In this document: positions 1-12,656 of the stretch, piece after piece | Numbering within the stretch: position 1 is the first letter of the stretch | Layout: each line of letters opens with the position of its first letter | NCBI GenBank assembly: GCA_030737875.1 | Contig: CM060926.1 | Span: 167,361,079-167,425,078 of the forward strand | Length of the DNA: 64,000 nucleotides | Source of the DNA: Allium sativum | Lineage: Eukaryota; Streptophyta; Magnoliopsida; Asparagales; Amaryllidaceae | Direction: 5' to 3' | Notes under the pieces: generated by a model | Database searches by the model: none | What the model saw: the letters and a program-made list of their open reading frames with translations, nothing else | What the model was told of the DNA's origin: nothing | Position numbers and translations under genes: made by a program

Positions 1-1649
1 ACCGCAGATACACAATGGTTGCGTCGAGATCCCCCAAAAAACATCTGTACCCGTGGATCTTCACAGCCCTGCCTATTTCTCCATTGTAAAACAATTATAG
101 ATCGCAGCATACATAGTGGTTATGCCTGCCTCCCCTAGGAAACATCCAACGCCATAGGCCCTTGCGGCCCTTCGAATTTCGCTACGTGGCCGAGTTCAAA
201 GGAAAACTCATGAGTTTTACGTCTGGACTACCACAGTCAAAGAAATATCAACAAGAGTTCCTACCGAGTAGGACCTCGATTTTCAATGGAAGTACAGGCC
301 GTATCTTTAATTTGAAATCATATGATACTATGTAGTATTCATTTCAATCTACATATATTGTACTTATATATAATTTCATTTTCACGAGATTTCTTAAACA
401 TATTTCAACGTCTTATTCTTGTACAAATTCCATTATATATAAGATTTCATTTCATATTAGTTACCTTCAAATTAATAATTTTAATTTACTGCATTCTTAT
501 ATAAATCTTTCATATATAAGTTTCGAAAACTTTCATACCAAATATCCAAAATCAGATATTCTCGAAATTCCATTTCAATACTAGATTCAGTTTTGATTCA
601 GGTATTTTATATCATTTCAAGTTCAGATTTACAAATCAATTCATCATCAAAACTTAAATTCAATTTAGATTAAATGTCACGAATATCATTATTCAACTGA
701 ATCTTTACATTCAATCATTTCAGACTTAAATTGCTCAGATAAAAAATATATACTTTTATCTTCAAAATAGTTAAGTTAAAAATAATAGCTTGATATAAAA
801 TGGTCTGAGTTAAAATAAATAAGTTTTGCTATTAAACAATATAAATAAACTAAGTAGGATTGCTATAGAGTAGTTGAAGAAGGTAACTAAGTTTATATTC
901 AAAGTAGTTTAAATAAAGTAAATAAATTATTATTTTTAGTTTAGAAAAAATAGTGCAAATTTATATATTTGTTGTAAACCAAAAATACACATTTCAAAAG
1001 AAAATCTAGTTCGAATCAATTTATCCTAAATCTCAATGCAAATTCAGCTTTGATGTCATAATATGGTTTCAATAATCATTTTCCAAATCGAACATTATTC
1101 ACAAAAGATAAACTCTTTCGAAAGCTCTCGAAATTAGCTTGTAATTCATATAGTTGAATTTGAACAAAATAACCTTGTTAAAATATTTATGGAACAAACA
1201 TTTCTAGCACATTTCATACAAGTTGGAATCAATATATTTCAAAACAATTAAGAAGTCTATTACAAATCCATTTCAATTATCCTCTGCATCTCATTTTGAA
1301 TACTTCCATTAACATAGTATAAAATCAATACTTTGAAAATTGAACTGAAAATTATTGTCATAATTCAAAGTTCAAAAATTTACTTCAAATCCAAAACTAT
1401 GTCATTAATCCAACTTTATTTCAGACTTTTTCTGATGCACGGTAAACGAAAGGGTACAAGGATATGAATTAAGCAGCAACGAAAGCTCTAGCATGAATAA
1501 AACAACGGTGAGTAGGTCAAATAGTAACAAGTAAAGCTAAGTGAAAAAATCAAAATAAATAAAGGAACTATCTATTCTCAAGGACAAAGGGGTAAACGGT
1601 GCAGTTATGAATTCCATTCTTTTCCCATTTTAAATTGGGTTCGCCTTAG
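1..1649. other. AT-rich unassigned flank
   Basis: I see no gene here. The first 300 bases are more GC-rich and resemble LTR-type sequence, but no partner copy lies in the window. The remainder is strongly AT-rich with only short chance ORFs. It lies just outside the probable LTR start at 1650, so it may be the interior or flank of an older element. Confidence 0.5.
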
Positions 1650-1941
1650 TGTAACATCCCATATTTTTACCTAATTAATATTGAACTTTTAAATTTATTT
1701 TAAATGTTAAATGGGAAAAATAAATGAATTTTAATGTATAGTTAATCGATTAAATAATTGATCATGAATTAATATTGATTATATCAAATTATCATAATAT
1801 GAATACTAACAATAATCAGATTCCAAGTTAAACTAAATCTAAACGATTCAGTCGATGAATATAAATTATTTATTTAATAAGAATGATAATAATTATTTAT
1901 TATCAATGAATTAAATTTTAACAAACTGAATCCCGATAGTT
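1650..1941 (+). repeat. Start of probable outermost LTR (element O)
   Basis: The sequence from 1650 begins TGTAACATCCCATATTTTTA, close to the LTR start of E1 (TGTAACAACCCATATTTTTA at 26272 and 32697). After 292 bases it is cut by element H. No polypurine tract precedes it, so it may be a 5' LTR. No second copy is present to prove it, so the call rests on the terminal motif and on the resemblance to E1. Confidence 0.4.
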
Positions 1942-2340
1942 TGAATTTTTTTTCAAAATTATAATCTATTAAAAATCGTGTTGGTTTTTCTGGTATCCAG
2001 CAGAAAAGACAGAGATATAAAATATATCAGAGCTCAGAAAACATCTCACAGCGGAATGGATAAAATATAATATAATCAAAATATAGCCTTACCCATATAA
2101 TAACACTGCCTAACTAGTACCTAAAGCTATCATATCTCTACCACAAGTCTAACATGTGAGTATGTTATAAGGAGGAGGTCAGAACATAAGTTCGGGTGTC
2201 TGGATTTAAACTACACATTTTGGATAATCCTACATATACTGTTCATTTATAATTTTTCGTTTATTCGGTTACTTGGGTTAAAACACTCAAGGCTTACAAA
2301 CACGTCGTACCATTTACTCCCTAGTGGATTAAACTAATAT

Positions 2341-2342
2341 AG

Positions 2343-2374
<32 letters not shown>

Positions 2375-2380
2375 TATAGT
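2341..2380. repeat. (TA)n microsatellite
   Basis: A run of alternating T and A inside H LTR-A. LTR-B has only a short TATATATG at the matching place near 24222, so the expansion is copy-specific. Confidence 0.9.
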
Positions 2381-3576
2381 TTCCCCCAACATTAAGGTAC
2401 ACCCCATAGTACCCCACTCGCACGGTCCCCGCCGTAATGCCACAGAAATATATCCAGTCACTCATCCTACGCCTGAATGACATACAGATCTCTGTATAAC
2501 CACGCTACGTTCCATATAGAACTGCCATCGCCATGCTACGTAAGTGTACAGACTACCACCTTCAGTTGAATCAGATCATTGAGTAATGCCCTAGATTCTA
2601 CGATACACCACACAGAGCAGACATGCATGTATTTAGACTTTCCCACATACGTATCGTCAATCATACTCGATGCCTAAACCGCTTATACCCTCCATTGTGC
2701 ACCTAGTTCCGTAACAGGGCTATACGAGAAACACAGAACTTGAACGGGAGCTTTTCATATATTTGTATACACAAATGTTAAGGTCTGCATTTCCAGTGGT
2801 TCTGGTCCCACCCGACCCATCTCTCAACTATTGGAAAACTAACGATATTGAGAACTAGTGATGTGGCCCCATAAAACAACAACGTCCAAATCCTAATTGG
2901 CATGTCCCTTACCCGAAGTCTTAATAGCGAAAGGTCCTTTGTCTTTTGGTTTAGCTTTCCGTCTTTCCGTATCACGCATTACGTATCACGCTCACAGTCG
3001 ATGGTTGGTGCTCGACGTCTTGCTATCAATAGATGGTTAGACCTGCTAGTAACTCAATGAAAATGGTCCTAACCTAGCCTAGTCACAAGGCAACCATCGA
3101 TCATTGAATCGCCAATGCCACCCTACAGCCTTCTGACTGCACCTAATGCAAGTCAAGTTATACTCAACGGATAGTAACACGCAGACCTAACCTCTGCGAG
3201 CATAGTCCGATTGTTGTCACTGCCTAGAGGATAACTAGGAGTACCCTCCATGTTCCCACAAGCCGCGTGCTTCCCTTCCCAGTCATTTGGAGCCACCAGA
3301 ATAATAGCAGAACAACAGAATAATTAGATGGACGCACGCTCCCCTCGTGCCTCATGACCATGATGATCTACCCCGTTGGGTTATTCACCTTCAAACATAT
3401 GGACATGCCTAAGTGCGTCAAGTTAACATTTTATTTGATCATGTGTCTAACCGTTTTATTTACACGCTTGCTCTACCTCATCAGATTTCTAGTTTAACTT
3501 GGTTATTTCCAATCATATTGACTTCTTATTCAAGTTAACGAGTTCCTCTTGCTTATTAGTTTTAGTTATACAACTT

Positions 3577-3581
3577 AATCC
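3577..3581. other. T1 target-site duplication, left copy
   Basis: aatcc here and at 19355-19359 flank T1 exactly at both LTR ends. Confidence 0.85.
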
Positions 3582-5141
3582 TATGAACGATATTTCTTGT
3601 CGATACTAGAGATAGGTTTAGGGGAATGTACCTAGGCTTGCTATAGGATTGGTAGCCTGCGGAAGGGAAATCGGTGATTTGGGACACGACGAGAGATTGG
3701 TGCGGCAAGGCTCATATCGTAAGAAAAGCGTCAGGTTGCTAAGAACCTAACGACTTGTATCAAGGTACTCTGGAAATCTAATTGCATAGCCGAATACATA
3801 CAGGAATATATTGAAGAACAATATAGTATGCAAAAAAAGAACACGCAATTTATAGTGGTTCGGTGTGACTTGAACCTATGTCCACTTTAATGGCCTTGAT
3901 GATTTTATTCATGGAGGAGGTTATATAAAAAATCCCGAAATTGATATACAAATTTGGGTTTGCTCTTTAGAATGTGAGAGAAAGAATGGGGAATGAGAAT
4001 TCGGTCCCTCTTAAATGTGACTCCTAAGGTCTTATTTATATAGAATTCGGAGCCCTTTCTTCTGTTGGGCCTGCAGAAGCCTTTGTTGGCCGCTTTTCTC
4101 CTTGGTCTTGGATGTTTAGCTTCCGACCGCTTTTGTGGTGATGATTATGGCTTTCGGAGTGAGGGTCACGGTCAACTGGGGCTTCTTTGAGATTGGTATG
4201 TGCTTGTTGATGTAATCACTCTCGAAAGCTATTTGGGCTCCCTTCTATTGTGGACTTCGCAGAAGCCCTTTTTGGATGTAGAAACAAGGTCTTGGCCACC
4301 TTTCTTCCTATAAGATGTCTTTATGGATGCTCTTTTGCCTTCCAAATATCAATCGTGGGCTCTTGGGAGTGGCCTTGGTACCATAACTTCCGCTAATTTG
4401 GTCTTGGAATTTGAGAGTTTTACTTTGGTGGCCTTCAATTTTTGGACCACTAGTCTCGGTCCGTGCACATACCTTCTGGTTCTAGCTTTAGGTACACATA
4501 CTTTTTGCTTTTGTGCTTTGAATACTTACGTTTCGGGAACCGTCACCCCTAAGTTTGGCTTTCGGTAGTTCTCTGAAGTAAGTTCTGGTCTTCCGGGGGG
4601 ATGCTTCCAGTATATTGCTTATTAATTGCTAAAGTTACCTTTCGGTAGCCATCAAAGTTGGATCTCAGTAGTTGGCTTCCGGAAGGTTTCCTTATGCTTC
4701 GGATTGTTGTTCTTTTAACTTTTTCATCTCCTTTTGTATCAGCTTTAAGCAAGTTAATGTCAACAGCCCTTCCGGAGTTGATCTTTGTTATTCATGCTGG
4801 AACGTTCCTGCTAGTTTACTTTCTTCCCATTAATTCAAAGCTTTATTTCCCTTAGACGGTGTCGGCTTCTTATGGTTACAATTGCCTCTCCGACGCTTAT
4901 GACGGATTGATAATCCCTTACCTCCAACATGCCTTAGCATTGAATTTGGTGGTGATGGCTGTGAACCGAAACCTCTTTGCCATCGGCATTAGCTCTCGGC
5001 CCTTGCTTTTGGTAATGCTCGGGCCTTGTTAAAGGCCTTTTTGTCCGAGGTCTAGGTTTCGCCACCCAAAACTCTTTATTTCTTCCTTTTCTGGTCCTTT
5101 GGCTTCTTTAGATTTGGCCAGTGTAAATTTTGGTGTTAACA
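3582..5141 (-). repeat. T1 3' LTR
   Basis: Aligns over its length with 17782-19354. It contains on the minus strand TATATAAATAAG (4031-4042) and downstream the R/U5 hairpin motif (3848-3895). ORFs within it, such as 4323-4568 and 4549-4752, recur in the other LTR but show no family features, so I treat them as chance. Confidence 0.88.
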
Positions 5142-5155
5142 GTTAGCCCTCCTGG
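5142..5155 (-). other. T1 polypurine tract
   Basis: The minus strand reads CCAGGAGGGCTAAC directly before TGTTAACACC at the LTR edge. Confidence 0.55.
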
Positions 5156-5842
5156 TATAAAGATGCCTTTGTTCTTTTGGACAAAATTCTCTGCTCTCTG
5201 CATTATCTTTCTGCAACTCAAGAATCATTATAATAGTCTTGGCATTAATCCTGTATAGCTCGAAATAGTAATGTTATGGGGGCACAAGCTTTCTTATTTT
5301 ATCATTCAACTAATTTATTCTTGGAAGTGTGATACGGTAATTTGGTACCCTCGTACTCGGGTACTGGTGATAGGAAAATTAGTAGGTCACTTTTGATAAG
5401 CATATCATGTTGACATATTTTGCACATAACATGTCAAATATTGTTTTATACAGTGCAGGCTATCATCAAATTAAGATTAATCATTATGTAAGTTTAGAAA
5501 AATCTCCTTATATGAGATAAGGAATTATGGCCTGCATTTGAAGGCTTTTGAGGTGATAGACTTAGACTACCATCCTGGGTATTGACGGTCGACCCTCTTT
5601 CCAAGGGTCAAGATAAAAACTTTCCTGACCCAAATTAGGTTATTAAGCTAGAAATCCCGACCCTTTTTCCGAAGACGTGAAGTGAATTCTCGGGAACCAT
5701 ACATGGGGAATCTTCAAGAGAGGACTAGAAGACTATCTCTAGCGGTAACAGCTAGCAGTTTTGAAACACAAATTTGGGTATTGTTGTTAGATGTCCATAA
5801 ATTCATCCTGGATACCAATTAGGGTTTTTCAAACTGAATTCA

Positions 5843-6046
5843 GATTCAGGTTATTTGCTGGAAGACCAGAAATATACTTTTGGAATGTAATAGAGGTCCC
5901 GCATTGAACCTAGATTCAGGTATTTGAATAAAGACCGGAATTCCACTTCTAGAATGTAATAGAAGTCCCAAATCGAACCCAGATTCGGGTATTTGAATGA
6001 AGATTAGAAATCCACTTCTGGAATGCAATAGAAGCCCCGAATTGAA
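5843..6046 (-). repeat. 69-bp tandem repeat of T1, left part
   Basis: About three units with a 69-bp period (for instance CCACTTCT at 5943 and 6012). The minus frame stays open and encodes a 23-residue repeat with core GLLLHSRSG followed by FIQIPES. G1 is inserted in this array, and more units follow at 15112-15260. 5142-5842 holds nothing I recognise. Confidence 0.75.
6042..6046. other. G1 target-site duplication, left copy
   Basis: ttgaa, matching 15107-15111. It lies inside the 69-bp array of T1. Confidence 0.85.
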
Positions 6047-7813
6047 TGCGACGGCCCACCTCACACCAGCTGGCATTTCCTCCGAAAGTGCGTTATACAC
6101 ATGCCCGACTAGCACGGAATGGTCGCCAAAGAAAGGAAAGAAGAGAATGAAGTAATCGAAAACCTGTAGAGTGTCTCACAGCGCATGGGATAAAATATAA
6201 TAATAACATAACATAAAATAGGCGAGACAGTGCATAAGCTGAAAACTAGAACTACACATCATAGCAGCGGAAATCCAAATACAGCTTATGTTCCACATCA
6301 CCATTATTACAACTATTCAAACTGTATCTAAAGCAAAGCAAAGGAAAAAGGTACACTACTAATGCCCAAAGTAGTGCCCCGCAGCAACGCAGGGAGAATA
6401 TCTATATATATCATACGTGGATGCCTCCTGCTCGTCTCCGGTACAGCTACTCGTGCATCACCAGCTAACCTGTCTCTAGTTTGCTCGTGAGAGCACCTAG
6501 AGTAATAGGAAGAGACATAAAACTCTAGGTCAGACAAAAGTCTGGTATGAGCGATAAGCAGCAAAACAGAACAATAACAGGTATACTAAACCGTACCTGA
6601 ACCTGGACTTACAACCAAAGAGTTAGCACTACATACTGTACAATAATCTAAGGTGCCACTAAACAGATGGTGTAAAGATAACATGGGAGGGGGTGTGCAT
6701 GTCATAGTGATAGAAACAATCAATCATAGCAACCATCCTCACATCTCTCACTCAGTGCATAAAGCATACGATGTCCACCGCTTTGATCACTAGACCCATT
6801 GAACTAGTGACGGAGTTCGACTTGTACGACCACTGCTACCACCAAGCTTACCCAACGGAGTCATGAACAAATCTTTACAAATGTCCCCGCTTCATTGGTC
6901 TATAGAAAATTAGTCGTACCTAGACCACTATGGTCCTGAGTCCGTTCATGTACCCCCCACACATAGTGATCCAAAGTCATAGACATCGACAAACCCTTAG
7001 CGCACGTCCCGCAGTAAAGTCCAATCATGAAGTTAACTCATTGGTCCCCAACTGGATCCTGAGTACAAACTTCCCATTTGGACTACCTTTGCATCTCGTG
7101 TTTTGGTCTTCTCCTGATCAGTCTTCATTTGGTTCGTAACCCGTGCCTCGCGTCCAAGCTCCTTGGTTTAGCTCGTAGTATCTACTCTGGTTCAGATCGG
7201 ATCGTGATGCTCATCTGGTACGGGTCATGACGCGACTCCCTGATTGGATCGGGTCGAGTTCCTTCATTTTTTTCGTGACTTGTGATGCTCCAGGCTGCGT
7301 CGTGGTGTCACACTGGTCCGGGTCAGGTCGTGATCCCTCCATCGGATCGAGTCGCGGTCTTCTGGTTCGTGGCATTCAAAGTGGAGCAGCTCATAGAGTA
7401 GGGTCAACTCGTAAAGGGGTCTCACGATCGGATCGGGTCGGGGTAGGGGCGATCCGATCCGGTTTTGCACAATTTTCCTGCAACTCTTCCAGCGACTGTT
7501 TTACGCCATTCATCAGCCTTTTTGACTAATCTAACTTTTATAATTATTCACGAAACATACCATACAGTCATAGCAACATATAGAACTGACCACAAACACC
7601 AAAACAACAATTTGGTAGGTTAAAACGGATCAAACATATCCAAAACCCCATATGTTCCCTTAGGCAAGTTTAAGCAAATCTAATGATAGGATTAACAAAA
7701 CTTAACCAAACTAGCCAAATTTTCTAACAGAGGTCCAAAACAATATTTTGAAATTTATAAATATTTTTCCAAAATTTATTTATACATAAATCCACCAATT
7801 AACACTAATCACC
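6047..7813 (-). repeat. G1 3' LTR, 5'-truncated
   Basis: Matches 12657 to about 14427 of the complete LTR and stops abruptly at the oligo-T of the LINE. About 680 bp of U3 are absent. Confidence 0.85.
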
Positions 7814-8118
7814 TTTTTTTTTTGAGGAAGACGGGTGTGTAGCGTGGCACTACACAGACGGTTACACATAAATATAATTAGCCAGATAAATATCTGGTTG
7901 AAAAGCACAACTAATGGCATAAATTTCCACCAAGAAGGCCAAAGTATATAGTACCAGCTTACTACAATGCAAAATTTACATCAGATAGATTAGAGCATAC
8001 CATTATTAGATTACAAGCCAAAATAAAGTAAAGCAGGTAGCGTAAGTGCACTGCGCCGATCAGAGCGGGATCTAGGTGCTACTTTCTTGTGAACCGGGCG
8101 AATGAGGCATAGGCAGAG

Positions 8119-9517
8119 TTAGCCTGAAACGAGCAGGCCTGGTCGATCCTGTCCAAGAGTCGAAAAATGCAAGATATGATTACAAATACCCAACAAAAGT
8201 TTCTTTGGTCTGCTGAAGATATGAGCTTTTCGTTCCAACCAGATACTCCAGGCCAAGAGAGCCACAAAAGAATCCAATGTAGGGTCTGGGGGGTTGTGCT
8301 GCCAATATTCAAAAAATGAGTGAATCGAGGGGATAAAACGAAGAAGGAAGGAGCTGATCGCAACCCAAACCGCATAGGAGAAATCGCATTCAAGAAAGAG
8401 GTGAGTGAGAGATTCATTATGGCTATTACAGAGGACACAAATAGGATCGATATTGTTGTTGAAGCAAAAAATACGATCTTTGGTGTTGATGCGGTTATGA
8501 ATGAGTAGCCACTGAAAGAAGATAATGCGAGGAGGAAGATGACAATTCCAGACACGAGCGAAAGTGAAGCAACTACCTGGGTGAATAAGTAATTTATAAC
8601 AGGCCGCTACAGAGAAGTTGGGGCCCAAGGCCCAAATAAATCTATCAGGATCAAGGTTGAATTGGGTTGTGTTAAGGATATGATCAATGCACACAAGCTC
8701 ATTAATCGTTTCTAGCCCAAAATAGGTGGAAGGTAAAAAGCCCAAAGGGCCCAGAGAATGTGCTGAAGCAACTGACAGGGGATTAAATTGGTTTAATAAT
8801 GCCAAGTTTGGAAAAAGGGAGGAGAAGGGGATCTGTTCGTTCCAAATATCCATCTAAAATAAGCAAGAGTTTCCATTATTGACTATAACGTGAAAGAGAG
8901 ATTTTAATCTGGGAATGGTGGATAATACTCCTTTCCAGAAAGGCGATGGATTAAAAGAAGGGATGAAGTGAAGGATGAAGTAGGGGTTAGCTTGATACAG
9001 TCTGTGAAGTATCCAGTCTTTCCAAATAAATTTTCCTGGGGTAAGGCAACTCCAAAGCCATTTAGCCAGAACCGCCATGTTGAAGATAAAGAGGTTGTGA
9101 ATTCCAAGTCCCCCGTGGTTCAACGAAAGGCAAACAGATTTTTTTCAATTTACCCCCATTCCAGAGGAAAAAGCTTCGAATTGAATCTATTTTGTTGATT
9201 ACCCAAACTAGGAGTTTGTGGAAGGACATCCAGTAGGTTGGAAGTGAAGTGAGAACATGATTGACCAAGACAAGGCGGCCCGTTGATGATAATGAATTGG
9301 CTTTCGAACTTGCAAGTCTATTTTCAATTTTGGAAATGAGAGGTAGCCAGTCAGATTTATGAAGTTTGGTAGGACGAAGTGGAATGCCTAAGTATGTGAT
9401 TGGGACTAAATTCAGTTTGCAAATGAGACATTCAGCAATTTTAGGACCCAGGTGAGTGCAATTGCCCAACATTATAATAGAGCTTTTATTGAAGTTGATG
9501 GATACTCCTGAAATCAT
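8119..9517 (-). pseudogene. LINE ORF2 C-terminal part with zinc-binding domain, broken
   Basis: Three minus segments follow in order: 9517-9062 (INFNKSSIIML, ITYLGIPL, the usual block after the RT palm), 9123-8854 (GGLGIHNLFIFNMAVLAKW) and 8853-8119. The last has the plant LINE zf-RVT domain: HNRINTKDRIF, then CVLCNSHNESLTHLFLEC and FSYAVW. Frame changes separate them. 7824-8118 is the 3' untranslated part. Confidence 0.85.
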
Positions 9518-10222
9518 TTCAAAAGTGTAGAGGAGTATTTTGAGACAATGGATGTTAGAGGGTGTTGGAGGGGTGAAGAGAATAGTATCTTCTGCAAATT
9601 GTAAGCATGATGTATGAACATTTGAGTTTGGGAGTGAGATGCCAGAGAATATGCTCTGAGATACTTATTGCTTAATCATTTAATTAAAAACATCTACAAT
9701 CAAAACAAAAATTAGGGGGGAGAGAGGGTCCTCTTGTCTTAATACTATTCTAGATTTAATTTTTCCACCGAATTCTCTATTAATGAATACTGTAGAGATC
9801 CTAGTGTGAAGAATTGCATTGATCCAATTACACCATCTCAAGGGGAAACCTCTATGGGACATAAGAGAGATTATAAAGTCCCAGCTAATTGAGTCAAATG
9901 CTTTTGAAAAGTCAAGTTTGAGTAGAACACTCGGGGTATATGAATTATGGAAAAAGGAAATTACTTCTTGGGTAGCGGCAACACAATCAAGAATGTTTCT
10001 ACCTTTGATAAATGCAGATTGTTTAGGGTTAATTAGTGATTCAATGTGGTTTTGAAGTCTGATGGCTAAGATTTTAGTGATAATTTTGAATGTTGTATTG
10101 AGAAGACTAATGGGTATGGAGGAATGCAAAGTGTTGGCACCAGTGAATTTGGGGATGAGAACGATATTCGCATAATTTAATTTGGCAATAGATAAGGGGT
10201 TGGCAAAGAATTCAGAGAACAA
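9518..10222 (-). pseudogene. LINE reverse transcriptase core, broken
   Basis: Minus ORF 10222-9680 shows LINE RT blocks: YANIVLIPK, QSAFIKGRNILD, LLKLDFSKAFDSISWDF (catalytic Asp) and DPLSPLIFVL. Stops near 9680 follow; another frame then carries QFAEDTILF near 9590, where most LINEs have FADD, so one catalytic Asp is Glu. This enzyme would prime reverse transcription at nicked target DNA; the copy is inactive. Confidence 0.85.
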
Positions 10223-11065
10223 ACCTGCACCGTAGCCACCTTTGCAGGATCCACGGCAATACCATTCTCTGAAACCACATGGCCCAAGAATCTCACTTCC
10301 CTCCTCCAGAAGTGATACTTAGAAAACTTTGCTTTCAATTGGTGTTTTCTCAACACCTTCATCACTATCCTCAAATTTTCCTTGTGTTCTTCCTCTGTCC
10401 TTGAATAAACAAGTATATCATCCACAAACACAAGAACAAACTTATTCAACTGATCTCTGAATACCTTATTCATAAGATCCACAAAATATGCTGGTGCATT
10501 GATCGGCCCAAATGGCATGACCAACCACTCATAGAATCCAAACGACGTCCGAAATGCCGTTTTAGCTACACTCTCAGCTTCCACTCTAAGCAGATGAAAA
10601 CCTATCGCGAGATCCAACTGGGAGAATACTCTCACGCCACTCAACTGATCAAACAAATCGTCTATCCGTGGTAGAGGATACTTGTTCTTCCTCGTGACCT
10701 TATTCAGTTTGCGGTAGTCCACACAATCGAAGGGAACCATCACCCTTACTAGCAAACACAACTGGTGCTTCCCACTCAAAAACACTTCTTCTGATAAAGC
10801 CCTTCTTCAAAAGATCGCTTACTTGCACCCCGAGCTCTTGCTGCTCCCTTGGCGCCATACGATGAAGTGGCATCACTATAGGTCTGGCAACTTTCACCAA
10901 ATCAATACAGAACTCAATCTCTCGTTGTGGTGGAAGTCCTGTCACTTCCTCGAAGACATCCGGATACTGGCCAACCACGGGCAAACCTGATAACTCATCA
11001 TGCGGGATGTCGAGGGAATTTAGAAAACTAGCCATTACCCCATCACTAGGTATACCACCAAACAC
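10223..11065 (-). pseudogene. G1 reverse transcriptase, truncated
   Basis: The linker contains YPDVFEEVTGLPP and ends GDGSLRLC. A small deletion near 10737 shifts the frame. The RT continues from 10785 with [37 protein letters not shown] and the catalytic FVDDILVYS. It stops after [12 protein letters not shown] where LINE sequence begins (near 10222). RNase H and integrase are gone. Gly after FGP is also lost (PINAPAYF instead of the usual LTNAPA-type motif). RT converts element RNA to DNA. Confidence 0.9.
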
Positions 11066-11086
11066 TACCCTCCGCCCATCATTCGC

Positions 11087-11587
11087 TCAAGATGTCACCA
11101 AAAAGCCCTCACAGTCTACCACCACCCCGTATCTTTGGAGCCAATCGACTCCCAAAATAATGCCAAACCCAGTAAAGCCCAAAACAAAGCAATCACAAAC
11201 GAACTTGCATCCATGACTCGATAAGACCACATTACGACAAATCATGCTAAGGTTAGTCGAACCACCAATCAGGTTTGTCACTACTAAAGGTCTATCGACA
11301 ATCTCAGGCTCCAATCCCAACCTATCTACCAGGTCACTAGATATGAAGGAATTGGAAGCTCCTGTATCAAACAAAACTCTAACAGGAACATCATAAACAG
11401 AAAGCATACCTTGAATAACGACATTCTTTCCCTTCTCCGCCGCAGTTGGGGCATTCGACGAAGAAGGAATAGCATTAAGGGCATATGCTTTCACCATTTG
11501 CTTTTCTTTAGAGGGTTGCGGCCACTTGTCCTTGTGATGTCCAACTTGGCCACAGTTGAAGCACTTCATGTCTGCTTTGCTCGACAA
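11087..11587 (-). pseudogene. G1 retropepsin-type protease (pol start), broken
   Basis: The frame holds a second zinc knuckle, then the aspartic protease with active site VLFDTGASNSFIS and the C-terminal ILGVDWLQRYGVVVDC. It ends in a TGA at 11087; the same frame resumes at once into the RT linker at 11065, so this looks like a single nonsense change. The protease would cleave the gag-pol polyprotein. Confidence 0.88.
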
Positions 11588-12444
11588 TTACTAGCATAGT
11601 GGCTCTTCTTGCCATAGCCAAAGCACTCAATATCTTTCTTCTTCTTCTGGCCATCCTTAGCTTGGTTCTTCTTCCTCTTATTCTGAGAACCACTCTTGCC
11701 TCCATCGCTTGCTTGCGGTTTTGGCTCCTCTACAGATGCGACCTCAGTCTTCGACTTAGGGTAAAGACTTTTCGATCTTAAAGCTTTTCCCACGATCGAT
11801 TCAAACGTATCATCGATGTGGTTAATGAGCCTTTCCCCCAAGTATCCATCCAAGCAAGTTATGAACTTCTCGTTCCTCTTCTCGGCAATATCTATTAGGG
11901 ATAACCCATATTTCAACAAAGTGTCGAATTCGGCAATATACTCCGAGACAGCTCTGCCATTCTGCTTGAGTTCCAAGAATTTCTTAAACAACACTGACTT
12001 CTAAGTAGCTGGAATGAACTTATCGCTAAAGTGAACCTTAAACTGATCCCAAGTAATCTGATCTTCGGGAGTAGCTGCCTTTATAACATTCCACCAATTC
12101 ATTGCCCGTCCTTGCAGCTGACATGATAGTAGCCTTCTCTTCATCGCATCCTCGATACCTAAGTCTTCAAAGATATGCTCGCAGCTATCCAACCGATACT
12201 GAACATCCGTAGCTGACTCCGTTCCGTTGAATGGCTTCCCACCAAGACTAGTATAGTCCTTGTTCAGCTTGGCAAAATCGGCTCTAGTCGCCTGCACTAT
12301 TGGACCACCTCCATTACCAGCATTAGGAGCTGCCCTCTGCACATCCCTAAGCATCTCTCTCATGAGGTCAGTAAACATCATCCTCATATCAGCAGCATTC
12401 CCATTACTGGCTCCCCTACCGGTACCCCTTGCGAAACGGCTCAT
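11566..12444 (-). pseudogene. G1 gag (capsid and zinc knuckles), broken
   Basis: Start ATG at 12444, 196 bases inside the PBS. The first 147 codons encode an Arg/Gly-rich N-terminus, then a retrotransposon gag domain (CQLQGRAMNWW, TWDQFKVHFSDKF). An in-frame TAG at 12001-12003 stops it, and the same frame continues to 11566 with EYIAEFDTLLKYG and LDGYLGERL. A degraded zinc knuckle follows (ECFGYGKKSHYASNC, second Cys now Tyr). A frame change follows; the next knuckle (KCFNCGQVGHHKDKW) is read in the protease frame with its last Cys as Trp. Gag packages element RNA; this copy cannot yield a full protein. Confidence 0.85.
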
Positions 12445-12640
12445 CGTTCAATCTGTACATAGAAAACAATTAACCATCTCCATAGTGGTGCCAGTGCAGT
12501 GCGACTTCATCCTTAGATATACTAATAGTGTATATATATATATATATAGCTTTAAAAACCAAAGTAATCACAAATACGCGCTCTCATATACGTGTACTAT
12601 CTCTCCCTGGTATCTTTCCCTAGGTTAACTATGCAACCTA

Positions 12641-12655
12641 GAGCTCTGATACCAA
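12641..12655 (-). other. G1 primer-binding site
   Basis: The plus strand reads GAGCTCTGATACCAA, the complement of TTGGTATCAGAGCTC, one base from the LTR. Confidence 0.85.
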
Positions 12656-12656
12656 G

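Larger units (their letters stand above)
7814..10222 (-). mobile_element. 5'-truncated L1-type LINE inside G1
   Basis: Ten T at 7814-7823 are the minus-strand poly(A) tail. Upstream on the minus strand lie a zinc-binding domain, the RT C-terminal part and RT. The endonuclease and the 5' half are absent. The left flank is G1 LTR and the right flank is G1 pol, two places that are not adjacent in an intact element, so insertion was accompanied or followed by a deletion. No convincing TSD was found. The right boundary is uncertain by about 10 bases. Confidence 0.85.

Noticed and set aside
322..504. 60-codon ORF at the left edge
   Set aside because: AT-rich chance reading with no family features.
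1937..1941. Exact TSD for element H
   Set aside because: tagtt and taaat agree at only three of five bases; the H boundaries rest on LTR alignment, PBS and PPT instead.
4323..4855. Membrane-protein-like ORFs in T1 LTRs
   Set aside because: They are duplicated in both LTRs only because LTRs are repeats; the composition is T-rich and there is no family signal.
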